A stretch of DNA of 64,000 nucleotides. It comes from Avena insularis. Its lineage: Eukaryota; Streptophyta; Magnoliopsida; Poales; Poaceae. The stretch is taken from the NCBI GenBank assembly GCA_023614405.1, contig CM042684.1:470093650-470157649 (forward strand), written 5' to 3'. The first letter of the stretch is position 1. Each line of letters opens with the position of its first letter. Under the pieces are notes generated by a model. That model ran no database searches. It saw only the letters and a list, made by a program, of their open reading frames with translations, and was not told the origin of the DNA. A program made the position numbers and the translations under genes. Below, in pieces: positions 21,320 to 32,901 of this stretch.

Positions 21320-21841
21320 TATCGTCAGATTGATGACAAGTACGTCATGAGGGGGTCCTCGAGGCGTGTCGAATAGAGGGGTGTGAGACATACGGTGTTC
21401 TGGGATGATGAGCACACAAGTTTACCCAGGTTCGAATCCGCCGGCTTTGGACGGATCCTACTCCTGCTAGCAATCCAGTAATACGGCAGAGCCGGAATAT
21501 GGGTTACAAGGGTTTCGCTTGTGCGAGTTGAGATTGTAGACTATTGTGAGGTTATTGCTATGCCCTAAAGGCTCTCCCTAGGACGGCTTATATAGATATC
21601 CGTCCTAAGGTTTACAGGAGAGACCTATCCGGCTACGACTAAGAGTCGGTTACAGAGTACATCTTGAACTACAAGTAACACTAGAGGCCTATGTCGGTAA
21701 GTCTTCTGGGCCTCCCGTAGCCAGACTGGACTCCGTCTCTTCTCTCTGACTGGGCCGCCCGTGAAGCAAAGCTCTAACCCTAAGTGGGCCACCCTGGTCA
21801 GCGAGGCATAGTGAGGATACCCAGAAAGTATATCCCCAACA
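21320..21841 (-). repeat. 5' LTR of the Tat-type element
   Basis: Minus-strand start TGTTGGGGATATAC; the end reads CTGACGATA where the 3' LTR has CGACGACA, so the terminal CA has become TA, consistent with C-to-T decay. It is flanked on the right by CGAGG (21842-21846). Confidence 0.92.
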
Positions 21842-22790
21842 CGAGGAGGATAGTCAGAAGATACAAACCAACGCTCCCTTACTACATTTGCACCATGAAC
21901 AAGAACAACATTTTCAAAATAAATAAGGTACCTTTCTTACCACAACCAGTAATTGCTTCTTTCTTCCTATTGACGTTCGTACTTACAATAACCAGTAATT
22001 TTTTCTTGCTTTCTATGTAGTAATTTTCATGTCTTTTGCCTGCATGCTTCTCATTCCTCACGTTCAAGAAAATAGAGACAAGATGAAAGATCATGGTGGC
22101 AATGAGACCATCACAAAAGTTCGTGCGAAGTATGAAAATGATGACACTGTCATTTTGACTTCAAATTAGGCAGACTGTGTTGTTTAGAAGAAGCTGCAAG
22201 AAGGAGATGTTTGTACCTCGAGTTTCAAGCAAAGGAGGAATATTTCGTCGTGATAGTGCATAGACTCTAAGTCAGTTGTTATTATGAAATAATTGGTTAG
22301 TTTTTTAGAGATGTATGTTAACTAAATTAGGGTGAAGTACTTGCATCTAAACTACGTATATCACTACTACCGTGTGGTATGATTTTATGTATATTATAAG
22401 TTTTCTATAGTTTTCTACATGTGATTTATAGTTATATGTAAAATTTTCTTGATTAATTAAAAAATTAGTTATATTACTATGCACCAACACATCCGCTAAC
22501 ATATATTGGACCACATTGTATCTTTATGCCATCATCTCACAGTTGCCATGTCATGTAAGCAGTGCGGGCCTACAATGGGCAGTGGCGTTAACCCCTTGCT
22601 CCGCGGAAGCACTAAGTCAATGGCTGACGTTGTGCCGAGCCAAAAAAATGTCGCCGATGCACTTTACATGACGCAGTTATCCCTAGTGGCTTATTTTTGC
22701 CACGCCAGTGCGACCGTGGCAATTAGGCATGTGATTCGATGTCTATAAGAACTAGATCTCTACGTTCATGTTGTCGTGAAAATTATACAT
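21842..22790. other. Low-copy DNA right of the Tat insertion
   Basis: This continues the sequence at 7823. Short plus-strand exon-like stretches occur (around 21845-21925 followed by GTACCTTTC, and 22075-22170 reading KMKDHGGNETITKV...DDTVILTSN), suggesting a decayed gene split by the Tat element, but nothing is recognised. The part 22340-22500 is AT-rich. 22506-22748 is an open plus-strand frame with no domain. Confidence 0.35.
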
Positions 22791-23446
22791 TGAATCCATA
22801 TATAAGACAACCTAGAGAGGTGGTATAAGTAGCATAGTAAGATGCATGCAAATGTGAGGTGTCAACAACACATGAACCCTGGAACACTATAAATAGGAGC
22901 CCAAACCCGACCCCAGAGATCACAATCCTCAAAGTAGAGCTCATAAGAATCATACCCAGGCTAGAGACCGAGTGAGAGGAGAGAAACAAAAACCACACTT
23001 TATTAGTGAGAGAGAGGGGTCCGAGTAGGAGAAAGGAGCCAGAACAGGAGTAAAAAGAGGAAGAACTACATCAGATCTTATCAAGCAAATTTAGGAATCC
23101 ACAAAGGTTTATATATAAAACACTAGGATATTAGAGGAGACGGAGATAATAAGGAAGCACATTAGTGTAATTAGTGGGCTAGTACTTATGCATATTCTCG
23201 AATGAAGAACCCCATAGGATTACCATAGAATCACCATATCATACTAGGCACAACCATTCTTAGTTACAAAAAATTATCTGAGCCATATACTTAAGAATGC
23301 AATCCCCATATCTAGCCTCGTATCACTAGATAAAATCATATGATCAACCTAAGGATGAAAATATAGATATAAAGAAAGCGTTCTAGTAATACAAGACTAA
23401 ACCTACATAAGTAAGTGTAGACAACACTTAAACAACATACTTACAT
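22791..23446. other. AT-rich DNA with an LTR-like promoter motif
   Basis: ACACTATAAATAGGAGCCC at 22887-22905 is a good TATA box followed by purine-rich leader-like sequence with GAGAG runs (22970-23040). This could be the promoter/R region of an old LTR, but no ends or PBS were found. No open frame of interest. Confidence 0.3.
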
Positions 23447-26235
23447 GTAACACCTGAACCCAAGGTTAAGGAAATAAGTGAACAACTAGAAAATATATCA
23501 CTAATAACCACAAACTTGAGAGCATAATTTTCTACTAGTTCAACACCGATATACAAGCTCACTAAATAATTAATAGAAACAACGAACTCTAAAGAAATAC
23601 ACTTAAATATGAATATGATGATTAGGTTGTGGATTTTGACTATAGTACTAGCAAGATCAACCAGAAGTATAGGAGTACACAGTAATATTGGAGCACCTAA
23701 GCTAGCAAATTAAGAAACTAGTTCTTCACTAACAATAAAGTAAACACTTTAATTGAAGAACAACACCTTTCGGTGACAAAACTTTAACTTGGAAAGTTGA
23801 GTTAACTCAGCTATGACCAAACTCTTTAACTCAATAGCTAGGTTAGTCATAACAACATTCCTTAGTACCTAAAACATAGTAGAAGATTCTAGAAACTTCT
23901 AGAGACCCTATAATCGCCATTACATAAGCTAGATGTAGCAAGCCCTAGAAATTACTAGGAGAGCAGTAAAAATAGAGAAGAGAGAGAGCTAACCTTGGCC
24001 AACCGGGAGCCGAGCTTACCTACGACGGGAGAGGAGGAAGAAGCATGTGGTGGTAGGCAACACATGATGCACCCACAGGTGGGTGTCTCAACCTGCACCA
24101 GCTACTCCAGCAAGCGGGATACGCCGAGAGTGCCATCACGACAGTGGGGAATGCTAGAGTTGTGCCAGAGAGCAACGACACCATTAACACTGAAACTCTA
24201 GTTAGAGTTAGGGTTGCGAGCGACTGGCTGAGAGTGAGAGCGATGACTCTGAGTGGTGACAGCGTGATCATAGCGAGAGGAGGCACTAGCGAGCTACAAC
24301 GGTGGCAGACTGCCTATAATGGGCAAAATTGACCAGTGACACTAGAGGGGATGCGCAGACGCGGGCGCGAGCGAGTGAGGGAAGAGAGTGAACTAGTTCG
24401 GTTAGGCCGGACCATTTCAACTGGTTTTGACCTTTAATTTGGTTTGAACGGTGGGGCCATAGGAAATTTAGTAATTTCATAATAATGCTCATTTAATAGA
24501 AAAGACCCTAGATTTTTTTAAAAAAATATATAAAAATACTTTTGAGTAGAGAAAAATTACAAGGAATTTAAAAACTATTTTCGTGGAGTTATTAAAAATA
24601 CTTTTGTTTGAAGAATTTTTGACTGGTTTAAATCCCATTTAAAAATACTTCCATAATTCAAACTTAAACCTAAAACACGAGGAATTGGTAAAAACAATTT
24701 ATAAACTTATTTTTCACAGATATATGAAAATTCTAAAGTGAAATTCATATAAGTTGTGAAAATTCTAAAATAAGTATTATATGAAAATTGTAAAGTTAAT
24801 TTCACATAAAACCCTAAAAAGGGGAAATTCACTTAAAAGGAAAGAAATTCGAATCAGGGGAAATTTGAACACAACACATGAAGATATTGCAACTCAATTA
24901 GTTGTATTAGAACATCAATTGGTTTTTTCGAAATCTTGTCTTCATTGGATAATGATTGCTATTTTCAGAAATCGAGGTCAAGGGTCAGGTAGACCCTTCG
25001 AACTACATTATCTCATAGTTATAAGGGAAATTCAACCCTACACATACTTATATTTTATATATATAAGACTTCTCAAAAGTATCACAAACACTGTTTTATG
25101 AATGAAATGAATTATGAATTGGTGGGCAATAAAATCATGGTTGGAATACATGATGGGAAATCATGTGGTAGAGATTTTATTTTGCTGGGAAAGTTAAAGC
25201 AGGATATGCACAACAACTGTAGTCAGTTATTCCAAGGCGTCGGATAAATCGCATTGACCACAAATCTTAGAATGGGACAAGCGAGTTAGAAGTTTCTTAT
25301 TTATTTCGTATATCTTCGGATAGCTAGGTCGGGCTGTATTCCAAGAGAGGAATGGAAGTTGGTGGGATCCCGTAACGTCCATGTTTTGTGTTGCAAGATG
25401 ATGACTCTAGTGTCTTAGCCGCGATGGCATTTAAGCAATGGTTGTTGACCGGATTTAATGCAACATAATAGGTTACATAATTCGGTAGAGCTCATCATAA
25501 CTCGGAGAAACTTGGTAACGGGCCTCACACCTAAGGAAGTGTGATAAGTACAATAAGATCAAGGACGATTCGTGGGAAAAGTAGCGTACCTATTGAGAGT
25601 CTATAAATGTTACATATTACTCCTATCCGGGGAATGGATTGTGAAAGCAGTGTGAAAAGGAACTCAATAAAGTTCTAATAGTCTGTGAAAACTGATGGGC
25701 GTAGTTTTCTAAACTAAAATTTACCTTTTCTAAAAAACTATTTTCGAAAACCAAAAGATCCTGGAGGGTTGATCCATGGTTACACATCACACACTCAATT
25801 ATAGAGTTTGCTGAGTATATTCGTACTCAAGCGTATCTTCTTAAACCCTTGCTATACTTTGAGAGTTAGAACACCGAGAACCACGATGACACCAAAAACG
25901 ACGGAGATATCTACTACGAGGAGTCGGATCTTTCAAGATACATTGAAGACATAGATTTGGTATAGAATATGTAGTGTAATATGAATACACTGAAATAGAA
26001 GCATAGTTCATAGGCTAGTGTAAATGAGCCAAGCATCGTAGGCTTACATAAATAAGTTGTTGAGCTCTAGTGGTACTAAGTCTAGTAGTGCCATTGATAG
26101 TTAAGCTACCTAGTTTGCATTCAAATTCAAATATGAATCCTTGTTGGACTAAAGAGGATATCGAATCTTTTGTACACCTTTGGTTGATAGTTATGAACAT
26201 GTAAAATCGCAGACCCGCAATGTATTTTTGTACCA
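23447..26235 (+). repeat. Degenerate Tekay-like solo LTR (probable)
   Basis: The region starts near TGTAACACCTGAACCC (23446-23461), like the TGTAACATCCC start of Tekay-like LTRs. It has the same compositional plan as 981-3878 and 38586-41530: AT-rich flank, GC-richer centre (about 24000-24420), AT-rich middle, then a late part with TTATTCCAAGGCGTCGG, a TTCGGATAGCTAGGTCGGG segment and a 3' part with GAGTATATTCGTACTC. It is heavily mutated; I see no PBS after it, no second copy and no clear target duplication, so both ends are approximate. Confidence 0.45.
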
Positions 26236-27204
26236 CTCTAAGAATATAATATGTACAAAATGGTAATTCATGAATATTATATTAATAATTTGCATAGTAT
26301 GTGCTAGGTCACCGCAGATGACAATCAAGAACTACTGAATCATGTTGCAGTGGAGAAAGAACATGCTTCGCAGTCTCTTATCGCGTATGTGCATGCAACA
26401 GACAGGGCCGATCCTCTCTTGAAACCGGTGGCGGACCCAACTGTGAGCCATTGCCGTGCCCCGGTCTGGTGGCCTAGGGCCTAGATCCTCCCCACCATTT
26501 TTTTGAGGCATTCTATGGTGGGCAAAAGCCGAAATGAACCAATCCATTAAAAACCAAGTTGCAAGGTCGAACTTACATGGTAAAAAAATTAAAAGAGAAA
26601 ACTAGTGACCAAAAAACCTAACTATAGGGAAGTATAACAAAATAACAAAAAAGGAGCCGAACAAGGTGCTGCAACACAAAATAATTCGGCTCATGTGAAG
26701 GCTGCTGAGGTAGGAAAATAAAAAGTCTCCTAAGGTGCTACAAGGTGCGTGAACATCATTGCTCAGTCGTGCAGCATCGCTTGGTGAGGCTGCTTGTTGT
26801 ACCTAAAGAAAAAGGTCTTCCGCACAACTGAGAAAGACAAGGTGCATTGGCTTATCGATATCCCTGAAACACCATTCCTTTGTAAACAACTTCGGTTTGC
26901 AGGATACATGAACACGTGATATCAATTCAAGGAGTATTTTCTCCAAGACAGAGTTTGAAATGAAATATCCGGCAAAGGTTAAAATGTTGACTATATGTTG
27001 ATTTAGTGGTTAGAGTCTAATCATCGAGTTGCGAAACACTTATTCGTCACCACCACAAGCAAGGCTCGAAGGATTCGTTCACTGGTACAATTGTTCGGCG
27101 TAGGGTATAGAGGGTAGGTCTTTTTCCAAGGAAGTCAACTACATGGCCATGGTTTTGTACTACTCCTGCTACTACGCATGATAAAATAGGATTGAAATTA
27201 AATA
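26236..27204. other. Low-copy DNA, nothing recognised
   Basis: Mixed AT-rich sequence. The stretch 26400-26500 has CAGGGCCGATCC and GGTGGCGGACCC motifs that recall a hAT end, but no partner or 8-bp duplication was found. No convincing open frame. Confidence 0.4.
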
Positions 27205-27315
27205 CTCTTTCTGATCCAAATTAATTGACTTAAAATTGTCTAGATTGACATGTTTTAATGCTTGATATATTCGAATGTAGGCAAAGTCAAGTCAATTAAT
27301 TTAGGTTAGAGGGAG
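27205..27315. mobile_element. Stowaway-like (Tc1/mariner) MITE
   Basis: This 111-bp element has terminal inverted repeats CTCTTTCTGATCCAAATTAA and, from the other end, CTCCCTCTAACCTAAATTAA, continuing into TTGACTT. It is flanked by TA on both sides (27203-27204 and 27316-27317), the Stowaway target. It has no coding capacity and would need a mariner transposase in trans. Confidence 0.88.
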
Positions 27316-28659
27316 TATATATATGTGCAACATTGTGTATGTGCCTTTTCCACGTCACGAAAAAGTTGCGCGCTTTGGAATATCAGTGGAAAACTACCAA
27401 CCGGTGTCGTCCTTTCCAGCAGAAAGGGGTCAAGAATTTTGAAAAACATGGCGGGGCGTCCACATCTTCATCTCCAGCTCCAGACATTCTTTCGCGAGAG
27501 GCGAGACCCTCCAACACTCCTCACGCGTCTCGCCCACCTGAAGACTGAGAGCCGCCGCCTAGCATTTTTACATGCGCATGCATGTGGACTCAATTCCCGC
27601 TGGAAAGGACCATCGCGCACAGGGTCGTCGTTTCTTTCGCCGTACGTGGCGCGCTTCGCTTCTTGGATGAAACAAGTGTGTGACCAGTAAGTCGTGATCG
27701 ATCATACGTACAGCAGTGGTCCAAGTCAGGCGCACTGTGTAGTGTGTACACATTGTGTCTTCACTATTCGAACTAGCTAGTTTAGTCACTATCATCATGT
27801 CCCTTGAATGTTCATGTGCTAATTAAGAAAAAAAATTGATGGCTCAACAGGTTGATCGATGATCCATACGATTCGAACCTATCCTGGGAAGGATCCCGAT
27901 CGTGACAATCTTGACACTGACATGATGCATGCTCTTCAGTTCCATTACGGCTACGAATTCAATTAGTGCCTTTAATTTCATTTTCATTTCAGACGTGTAG
28001 GAAGCTAACAGTGCTAATTGATCTGCTGAGTATACGTACGTACTGCACCTTTCTACCCTGAAATTAGAGAGAGAGAGAGAGAGAGAGAGAGACGGAAAGC
28101 GAGCTAGCTAGCTAGAGCTATCGCGGTTTTGGAATTTGAATGGAGCTACGACGTCACAGGATCGATCGACCGATCGAGATCGGACCGGATCGAGATTAGT
28201 GATAGCTTTAAGCTTTCTCTGAGCACTAGCTAGCTTGATTGGCGATTATTTTAGCGATTATATCACCGGCTAGCCTCGCAGCCCCGATCGATCGTAGTAC
28301 TACTATATTCTTGCTTGGAAAATCTGCGACGGCGACGGCCAGATTTCCGCATCTTCGGTCTGAATACGACGGTCGGGGGTCAGAGAATCGAAATGGAATT
28401 GCGCGTCGATCTCAGGTCAGGTGCCGAATGCCGGTCGGAGCGTCGTGGGGCTTCGGCGCGCGCCGCCGTGGCCGAGGGAGGTTCTGGAAGGGGTTTTGAT
28501 GTGATCGATCAGTTTGACCACGGGGAAGCGAGCTACTACTGCTATTAGTACTACTCACCTAGCTAGCGCTGCGTCCTAACTGCAGACCGCGCGCTTGAAG
28601 ATTTTCCTTGTTTCGTGTGGCACCCGTCAGACCTGCTGGTTCCACTGATTATTTATTTT
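27316..28659. other. Low-copy DNA, possibly gene-flanking
   Basis: This is unlike the neighbouring transposons: it is rich in GCATGC, CGATCGATC and CTAGCTAGC motifs and of balanced composition, as in gene-flanking grass DNA. Open frames at 27325-27690 and 28239-28548 are of modest length, overlap in two frames and show no domain. It ends with the first copy of ATTATTTATTTT, the target site of the next element. Confidence 0.4.
28066..28092 (+). repeat. (AG)13 microsatellite
   Basis: An uninterrupted dinucleotide AG run of about 27 bp in low-copy DNA, followed by GCTAGCTAGCTAG. Confidence 0.97.
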
Positions 28660-30383
28660 TTAGACGGAAGACTCGAAATAAGCCCGACTTTAAATTAATA
28701 AAATCAACACCCAGCTAGGAGTTACACCATGAGTTACAACACACACGCGTCCAAAACGCCGCACCACAACACACAACAAAAGACAACACAGAAAAATGTC
28801 AAACCGGAGCGCCAGCTAGATCCAAGATGAGTGAGCCTTGCCTTCTGTTGCACGGGAGTGATCACGACCAGCTCTACACCAACAAACCTCCACCGCACCA
28901 AGACTGCGGCCCACGGGCGGCTCGACGACGGGGCAGCAACCTAGCAGAACTTGAGGAGCCAAAGGGGGGGGTCTTGCGGCGACGCCTCCAAGAAGGTGAA
29001 TGACGCAAGAACGCGACATCGTCGTCGGCAGGGACCGAGGTCCTGCAAAGCTTTAACCCAGACCCGGAACCACCACCCCCGGAGCTCGGGCTAGGACCAG
29101 ACCCAGACATAACATCTTCCCCTGGCATTGGGAAAAGCCCACCGGTAACAGCTACGACCAGACGCCACCCTAGCAGAGCCCCCAAGGCGCTAGAGGGAAC
29201 ATCAGCTACCACAGCCATACCGTGTATATGTAGCCAGGCCAACGATATGCGGGGACTGCAACACCAGCGAGAGGACACAGGGTGCTCCACAGGACACTGC
29301 CAGAGAGACTAGCCCGAAGCGAGACCACCTAGGGAACATACTTGGAGCGGAGGGACGGAATCCATCAAGCTGGCTCGGAAGATCAGCGTCGGGACGCCTT
29401 CAACAAGGGAACGACACTTGGAGGTGACGCCGTCACCGGGCTTAGCCTAAGCCAAGTGCAGCTTTCGCCGAGATCCAACCAAACCAAGATCCGGACACCG
29501 ACATGAGGACGCAGAGCTGACCCGGCCGAAATCACAATCGCACCACTGACCCACCCGCGGGTCGGAGCGAGAGCATGCTGCCTACCCCGGCAAGCGTGCA
29601 CCGGCCCCGAGAACCCCTCCTAGCGACCCGGCAAGGACGATGCCCGGCAGACGACGGACAACATAGAGAAAGGGTGGGGGCGCAGGGACGGCGACCGGGC
29701 CCAACCCGGCCTAGACCTATGCCCACAAACCTAGTTCTGGCCACCAACATACGGGCCTGACAGACCCAGATCTAGGCCCGCAGGCCCAGATCCAGATCTG
29801 GCCCCCGCCGCCAACAGCTCACCGTATCCTTAGTGGTGGGGCGTCACCGAGTTCGCCGGCGGCCAGCCATCTCCGTCGCCCCCACAGCCAGAGACCACCG
29901 GACACCGCCACCAGACCGGCGGAGGAAAGCCACCACGGACAGAACCGCACGCCTCCGCTAGTGCCGGTGCTACCCGCACGAGTGAGGGGGCCCCTCAGCG
30001 CCGCTGTTGGACACGTGAGGCGAGCCCAACAGCGACCAAGCAGTGACAAGGGAGGGGTGTAAGAGGGTGGGGGTAGGGTGCGGGACGAGGACGACCCAAC
30101 CCGCAAGCCTAGCGCCAGTCGCATGCAAACCGAGATCCCGCTGTTCATAGGTCCCGCCGCCTCCCCAGGCCGCGCGCGCGTCCCAACCTGCTGCTGTCCA
30201 GTGCGGAGACAAAATGCGAGCGAACCGCCCCGCCGCCGCCTTCCTCGAGGTGAGCACGGCTTCGCCGGCGGCCCTTCTAGCGGTGGCGCGGCGAGGGGGG
30301 ATGGAGGAGGGGGGTCCTACCGGCTGTGGCTAGGGTCCCCCCGTGTCACTAGAGGAGGGCGACGCATGGGTCGGGGGGATCTA
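28660..30383 (-). mobile_element. LINE-like non-autonomous retroposon, GC-rich
   Basis: A 1.7-kb GC-rich block is flanked by exact 12-bp direct repeats ATTATTTATTTT (28648-28659 and 30384-30395), a length typical of target-primed reverse transcription rather than LTR or DNA transposons. It has no LTRs and no inverted ends. On the minus strand it begins AGATCCCCCCGACCC and ends CGAGTCTTCCGTCTAA against the A-rich target site. Several overlapping frames exist (longest 138 codons, minus), none with RT or endonuclease motifs, so it is non-autonomous or a 5' portion-derived copy. A mobilised cellular transcript is an alternative. Confidence 0.6.
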
Positions 30384-30497
30384 ATTATTTATTTTCAGCA
30401 CGCTCCACACGATTTGCGTACCGTGGTACCGGGAAGTGACGTCATCTGAGGGAGGGAGGGGCAAAAGCATGGCGTAGCTAGTTAGGTGTCACCCCGC

Positions 30498-31907
30498 TGA
30501 TACGTTGCTAATGTATCTATAATTTTTGATGTTCCATGCTTGGTTTATATCTACTTTCTTATGTTTTGTCCACACTTTGGAGTACTTTCTACACACTTTC
30601 TTGGACTAACCTATTAACAAGATGCCAATGTGCCAGTTGCCTGTTTTCTGCTGTTTTTGGATCCAGAAAGTCAGAAATCTCGAAATTGGACCGGACAAAA
30701 ATCAAAGTCGTTATTTTCCCGTAAGACTCACGGAGCCAGAAGACGAGACGGAGAGGGGTCACAGGGTGGCCACACCATGTGGTGGCGCGGGCTAGCCCTG
30801 GCTGCACCACCAGGTGGTGTGGGACCCCTGGCCGCCCACCGACCTTGCCTCTTTCGCCTATATATCACCCCCAATGCAAAAACCCTAAATCGTCAAGCCT
30901 CTAGCCACGAAAAGTTCTGCAGCAACGCCGCCACCGAAGGGGAGATTTGGGGACAGAAAGTCTCTGTTCCGGCACCCTGCCGGGATGGGGAAGTGCCCCC
31001 GGAGCCATCTCCATCGATCTCCACCACCATCTCCATCGCCGTTGCTGATTCCCATGATGATGAGGGAGTAGTTCTTCCTCGAGGCTAAGGATTCTACCGG
31101 TAGCTATGTGTTCGTCTCTCTCTCTATGCATGATCTTATTGAGATCATGAGCTTGTAATCTATAGATCTACCTTGTTACTCAAGTGCTTTAATAGATCTC
31201 TGTTCTCCCCATGTGTGTGAAGTTGACAGTGTGCACACCATGGTGGCACTTAGGCTAGAGATTATAAATACTTGTTATGAGTTATATTTGGAGTTGAAAG
31301 TCTCTATGAAATTGTGGTATTTGTTGGAACCATCTAGAGCTCAAGGTGATAGTGTGGGGTTATCTAGATGGGAAAGCGAACTTTGAGGTGTGCTGTTATA
31401 GCCCTACTATTAATTAGGGTGTCCAACCAAAGAGTAGTTCAGCGTAGTATCATAAAGAAAAATATATTTATATGAGAGTGTTCACTAGTGGAAGTATGAT
31501 CCCTAGGCCTTGTTTCTAAGCACTGAAATACCGTTTGCTATTAGATCTATTACATGTTTGCTTGCTTTTATCTTTATTTTAGTTTTACTTTAGTCTTTTC
31601 CACGCCATCAAGCTATTTTCTATCACCATTACCACTTATAATTATCTATACCACTTGTATTTCACTATCTCTTCACCGAACTAGTGCACCTATACACCTG
31701 ACAAGTATATTGGGTGTGTTGGGGACACAAGAGACTTCTTGTATCTTGATTGCAGGTTTGCTTGAGAGGGGATACCTTTGACCACTTCCTCCCTGAGTTC
31801 GATAAACCTTGGGTGATCCACTTAAGGAAAAACTTGCTGCTGTTCTACAAACCTCTGCACTTGGAGGCCCAACAACTGTCTACAAGAATAGAAGTGCGTA
31901 GACATCA
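30498..31907 (+). repeat. 5' LTR, Athila/Sabrina-like
   Basis: It has ends TGATACGTTGC...GTAGACATCA and matches the solo LTR at 19380-20731 and the LTR start at 35581. A TATA-like CCTATATATCACC lies at about 30857 and AAAACCCTAAA follows as in plant leader regions. Confidence 0.92.
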
Positions 31908-31917
31908 AGCTATTTTC

Positions 31918-31935
31918 TGGCGCTGTTGCCGGGGA
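31918..31935 (+). other. Primer-binding site, tRNA-Asp type
   Basis: TGGCGCTGTTGCCGGGGA lies ten bases after the LTR end. It differs at one base from the complement of the plant tRNA-Asp 3' end, which is the usual Athila-group primer. Confidence 0.88.
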
Positions 31936-32102
31936 CTGAAGAAGAAGCTCCCAACCACACGCCAAAGAAAATATTTTCCGTTGCCGGGGAGGTAAGGTAA
32001 AAGGTACTCACGTCCTCCGGTGTGAGTGCTCGAAGTTATTTCCTTTAGATTCTGCAATTTTGTCTTTTTATTTCTTATTTTTATTTTCACTAATTAGGCT
32101 TA

Positions 32103-32901
32103 ATGGAAAACAAAAAAAAATTAGAGAGCTTTATAGTATTTATCTTGAGTTAGTACATGAAGTATTTGAAGAGAAAATTAAAAAACCTATGGAACTTTAT
32201 TTGCATGCTAATACCAATGTTGTTAGTATGCATTCTTTGGACACCATTAATGCTAATGCTATGAAAAATTCTAAGCTTGGGGAAGCTAGTTTTTATAAAA
32301 ATGATCTTTTTAGTTCCCCAGCTTTGAAAGATAGCTATTCTATTGCTTATGATGATACCAAACCTCCAATATATGATGATTACAATGATGAATATGATAT
32401 TTTCAGTCCACCTACTATTAAGAAGAAAATTAATGATTACAATATGCCTCCTATATTTGATGATTATGGTGATGTGAATAATAATGATAGCTATTTTGTT
32501 GAATTTGCTCCCACTATAATTAATAAGAATTACTATGTTTATGTGGAGAGTAATAATGATTATATGCATGTGGCTCATGATAAGAATGTTTTATGTGATA
32601 GTATATTGTTAATTTTATTCATGATGCTACTGAAAGTTATTATGAGAGAGGGAAACATGGTTTTATGTATCTCAATAATATTAAGTTTCCCCTCTTTATG
32701 TTGAAAGTCTTGAAGTTGCACTTGTTTTGCTTTACTATGCTTGTTGCTTTGTGCTTTCATGAATTGTTTCTTTACAAGAATCCTATGCATAGGAAGTGGG
32801 TTAGACTTAAATGTGCTTTGAATTTGCTTCTTGATGCTCTCTTTTACTTCAACTCATATTTCTTATGTGAGCATCTTCTCAAACAATCATGCCTAACTTA
32901 A
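32103..32901 (+). pseudogene. Single ORF of the non-autonomous element, function unknown
   Basis: The natural start is probably ATG 32103 (ATGGAAAAC), but a run of nine A's right after it shifts the frame; the long frame reads IRELYSIYLELVHEVFEEKI from about 32117 to 32704. It is rich in Asp, Asn and Tyr, with repeated P-P-I-Y/F-D-D-Y motifs (KPPIYDDYNDEYD, MPPIFDDYGD). Near 32620 the frame shifts again, and the downstream frame (to the TAA at 32899-32901) reads FMYLNNIKFPLFMLKVLKLH and NPMHRKWVRLKC, with a hydrophobic middle that could form membrane segments. I recognise this protein type from Triticeae repeats but no function is known; it is not pol and not a clear gag. Confidence 0.7.

Larger units (their letters stand above)
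7824..21841 (-). mobile_element. Tat-type Ty3/gypsy LTR retrotransposon, complete but decayed
   Basis: Two 522-523-bp LTRs bound a 14.0-kb unit flanked by a perfect 5-bp target duplication CGAGG (7819-7823 and 21842-21846). On the minus strand the order is 5' LTR (21841-21320), PBS, gag, protease, reverse transcriptase, RNase H, integrase, then a long region with an oppositely oriented accessory gene, a polypurine tract and the 3' LTR (8346-7824). The pol order, the MMPFGLKNT and AYVDDI boxes of RT, and an antisense ORF with a gypsy-type transposon domain between pol and the 3' LTR point to the Tat/Retand group. The first 107 aligned LTR bases differ at about 13 sites (counted by eye), so the insertion is old. 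All genes have stops or frameshifts. A solo LTR of another family (19380-20731) sits in gag. Confidence 0.93.

Noticed and set aside
26395..26500. A second hAT element starting CAGGGCCGATCC
   Set aside because: No opposite end and no 8-bp duplication were found.
27325..28548. Host gene candidates at 27325-27690 and 28239-28548
   Set aside because: Overlapping frames in two phases, no domain, no splice or promoter pattern; only composition suggests gene-flanking DNA.
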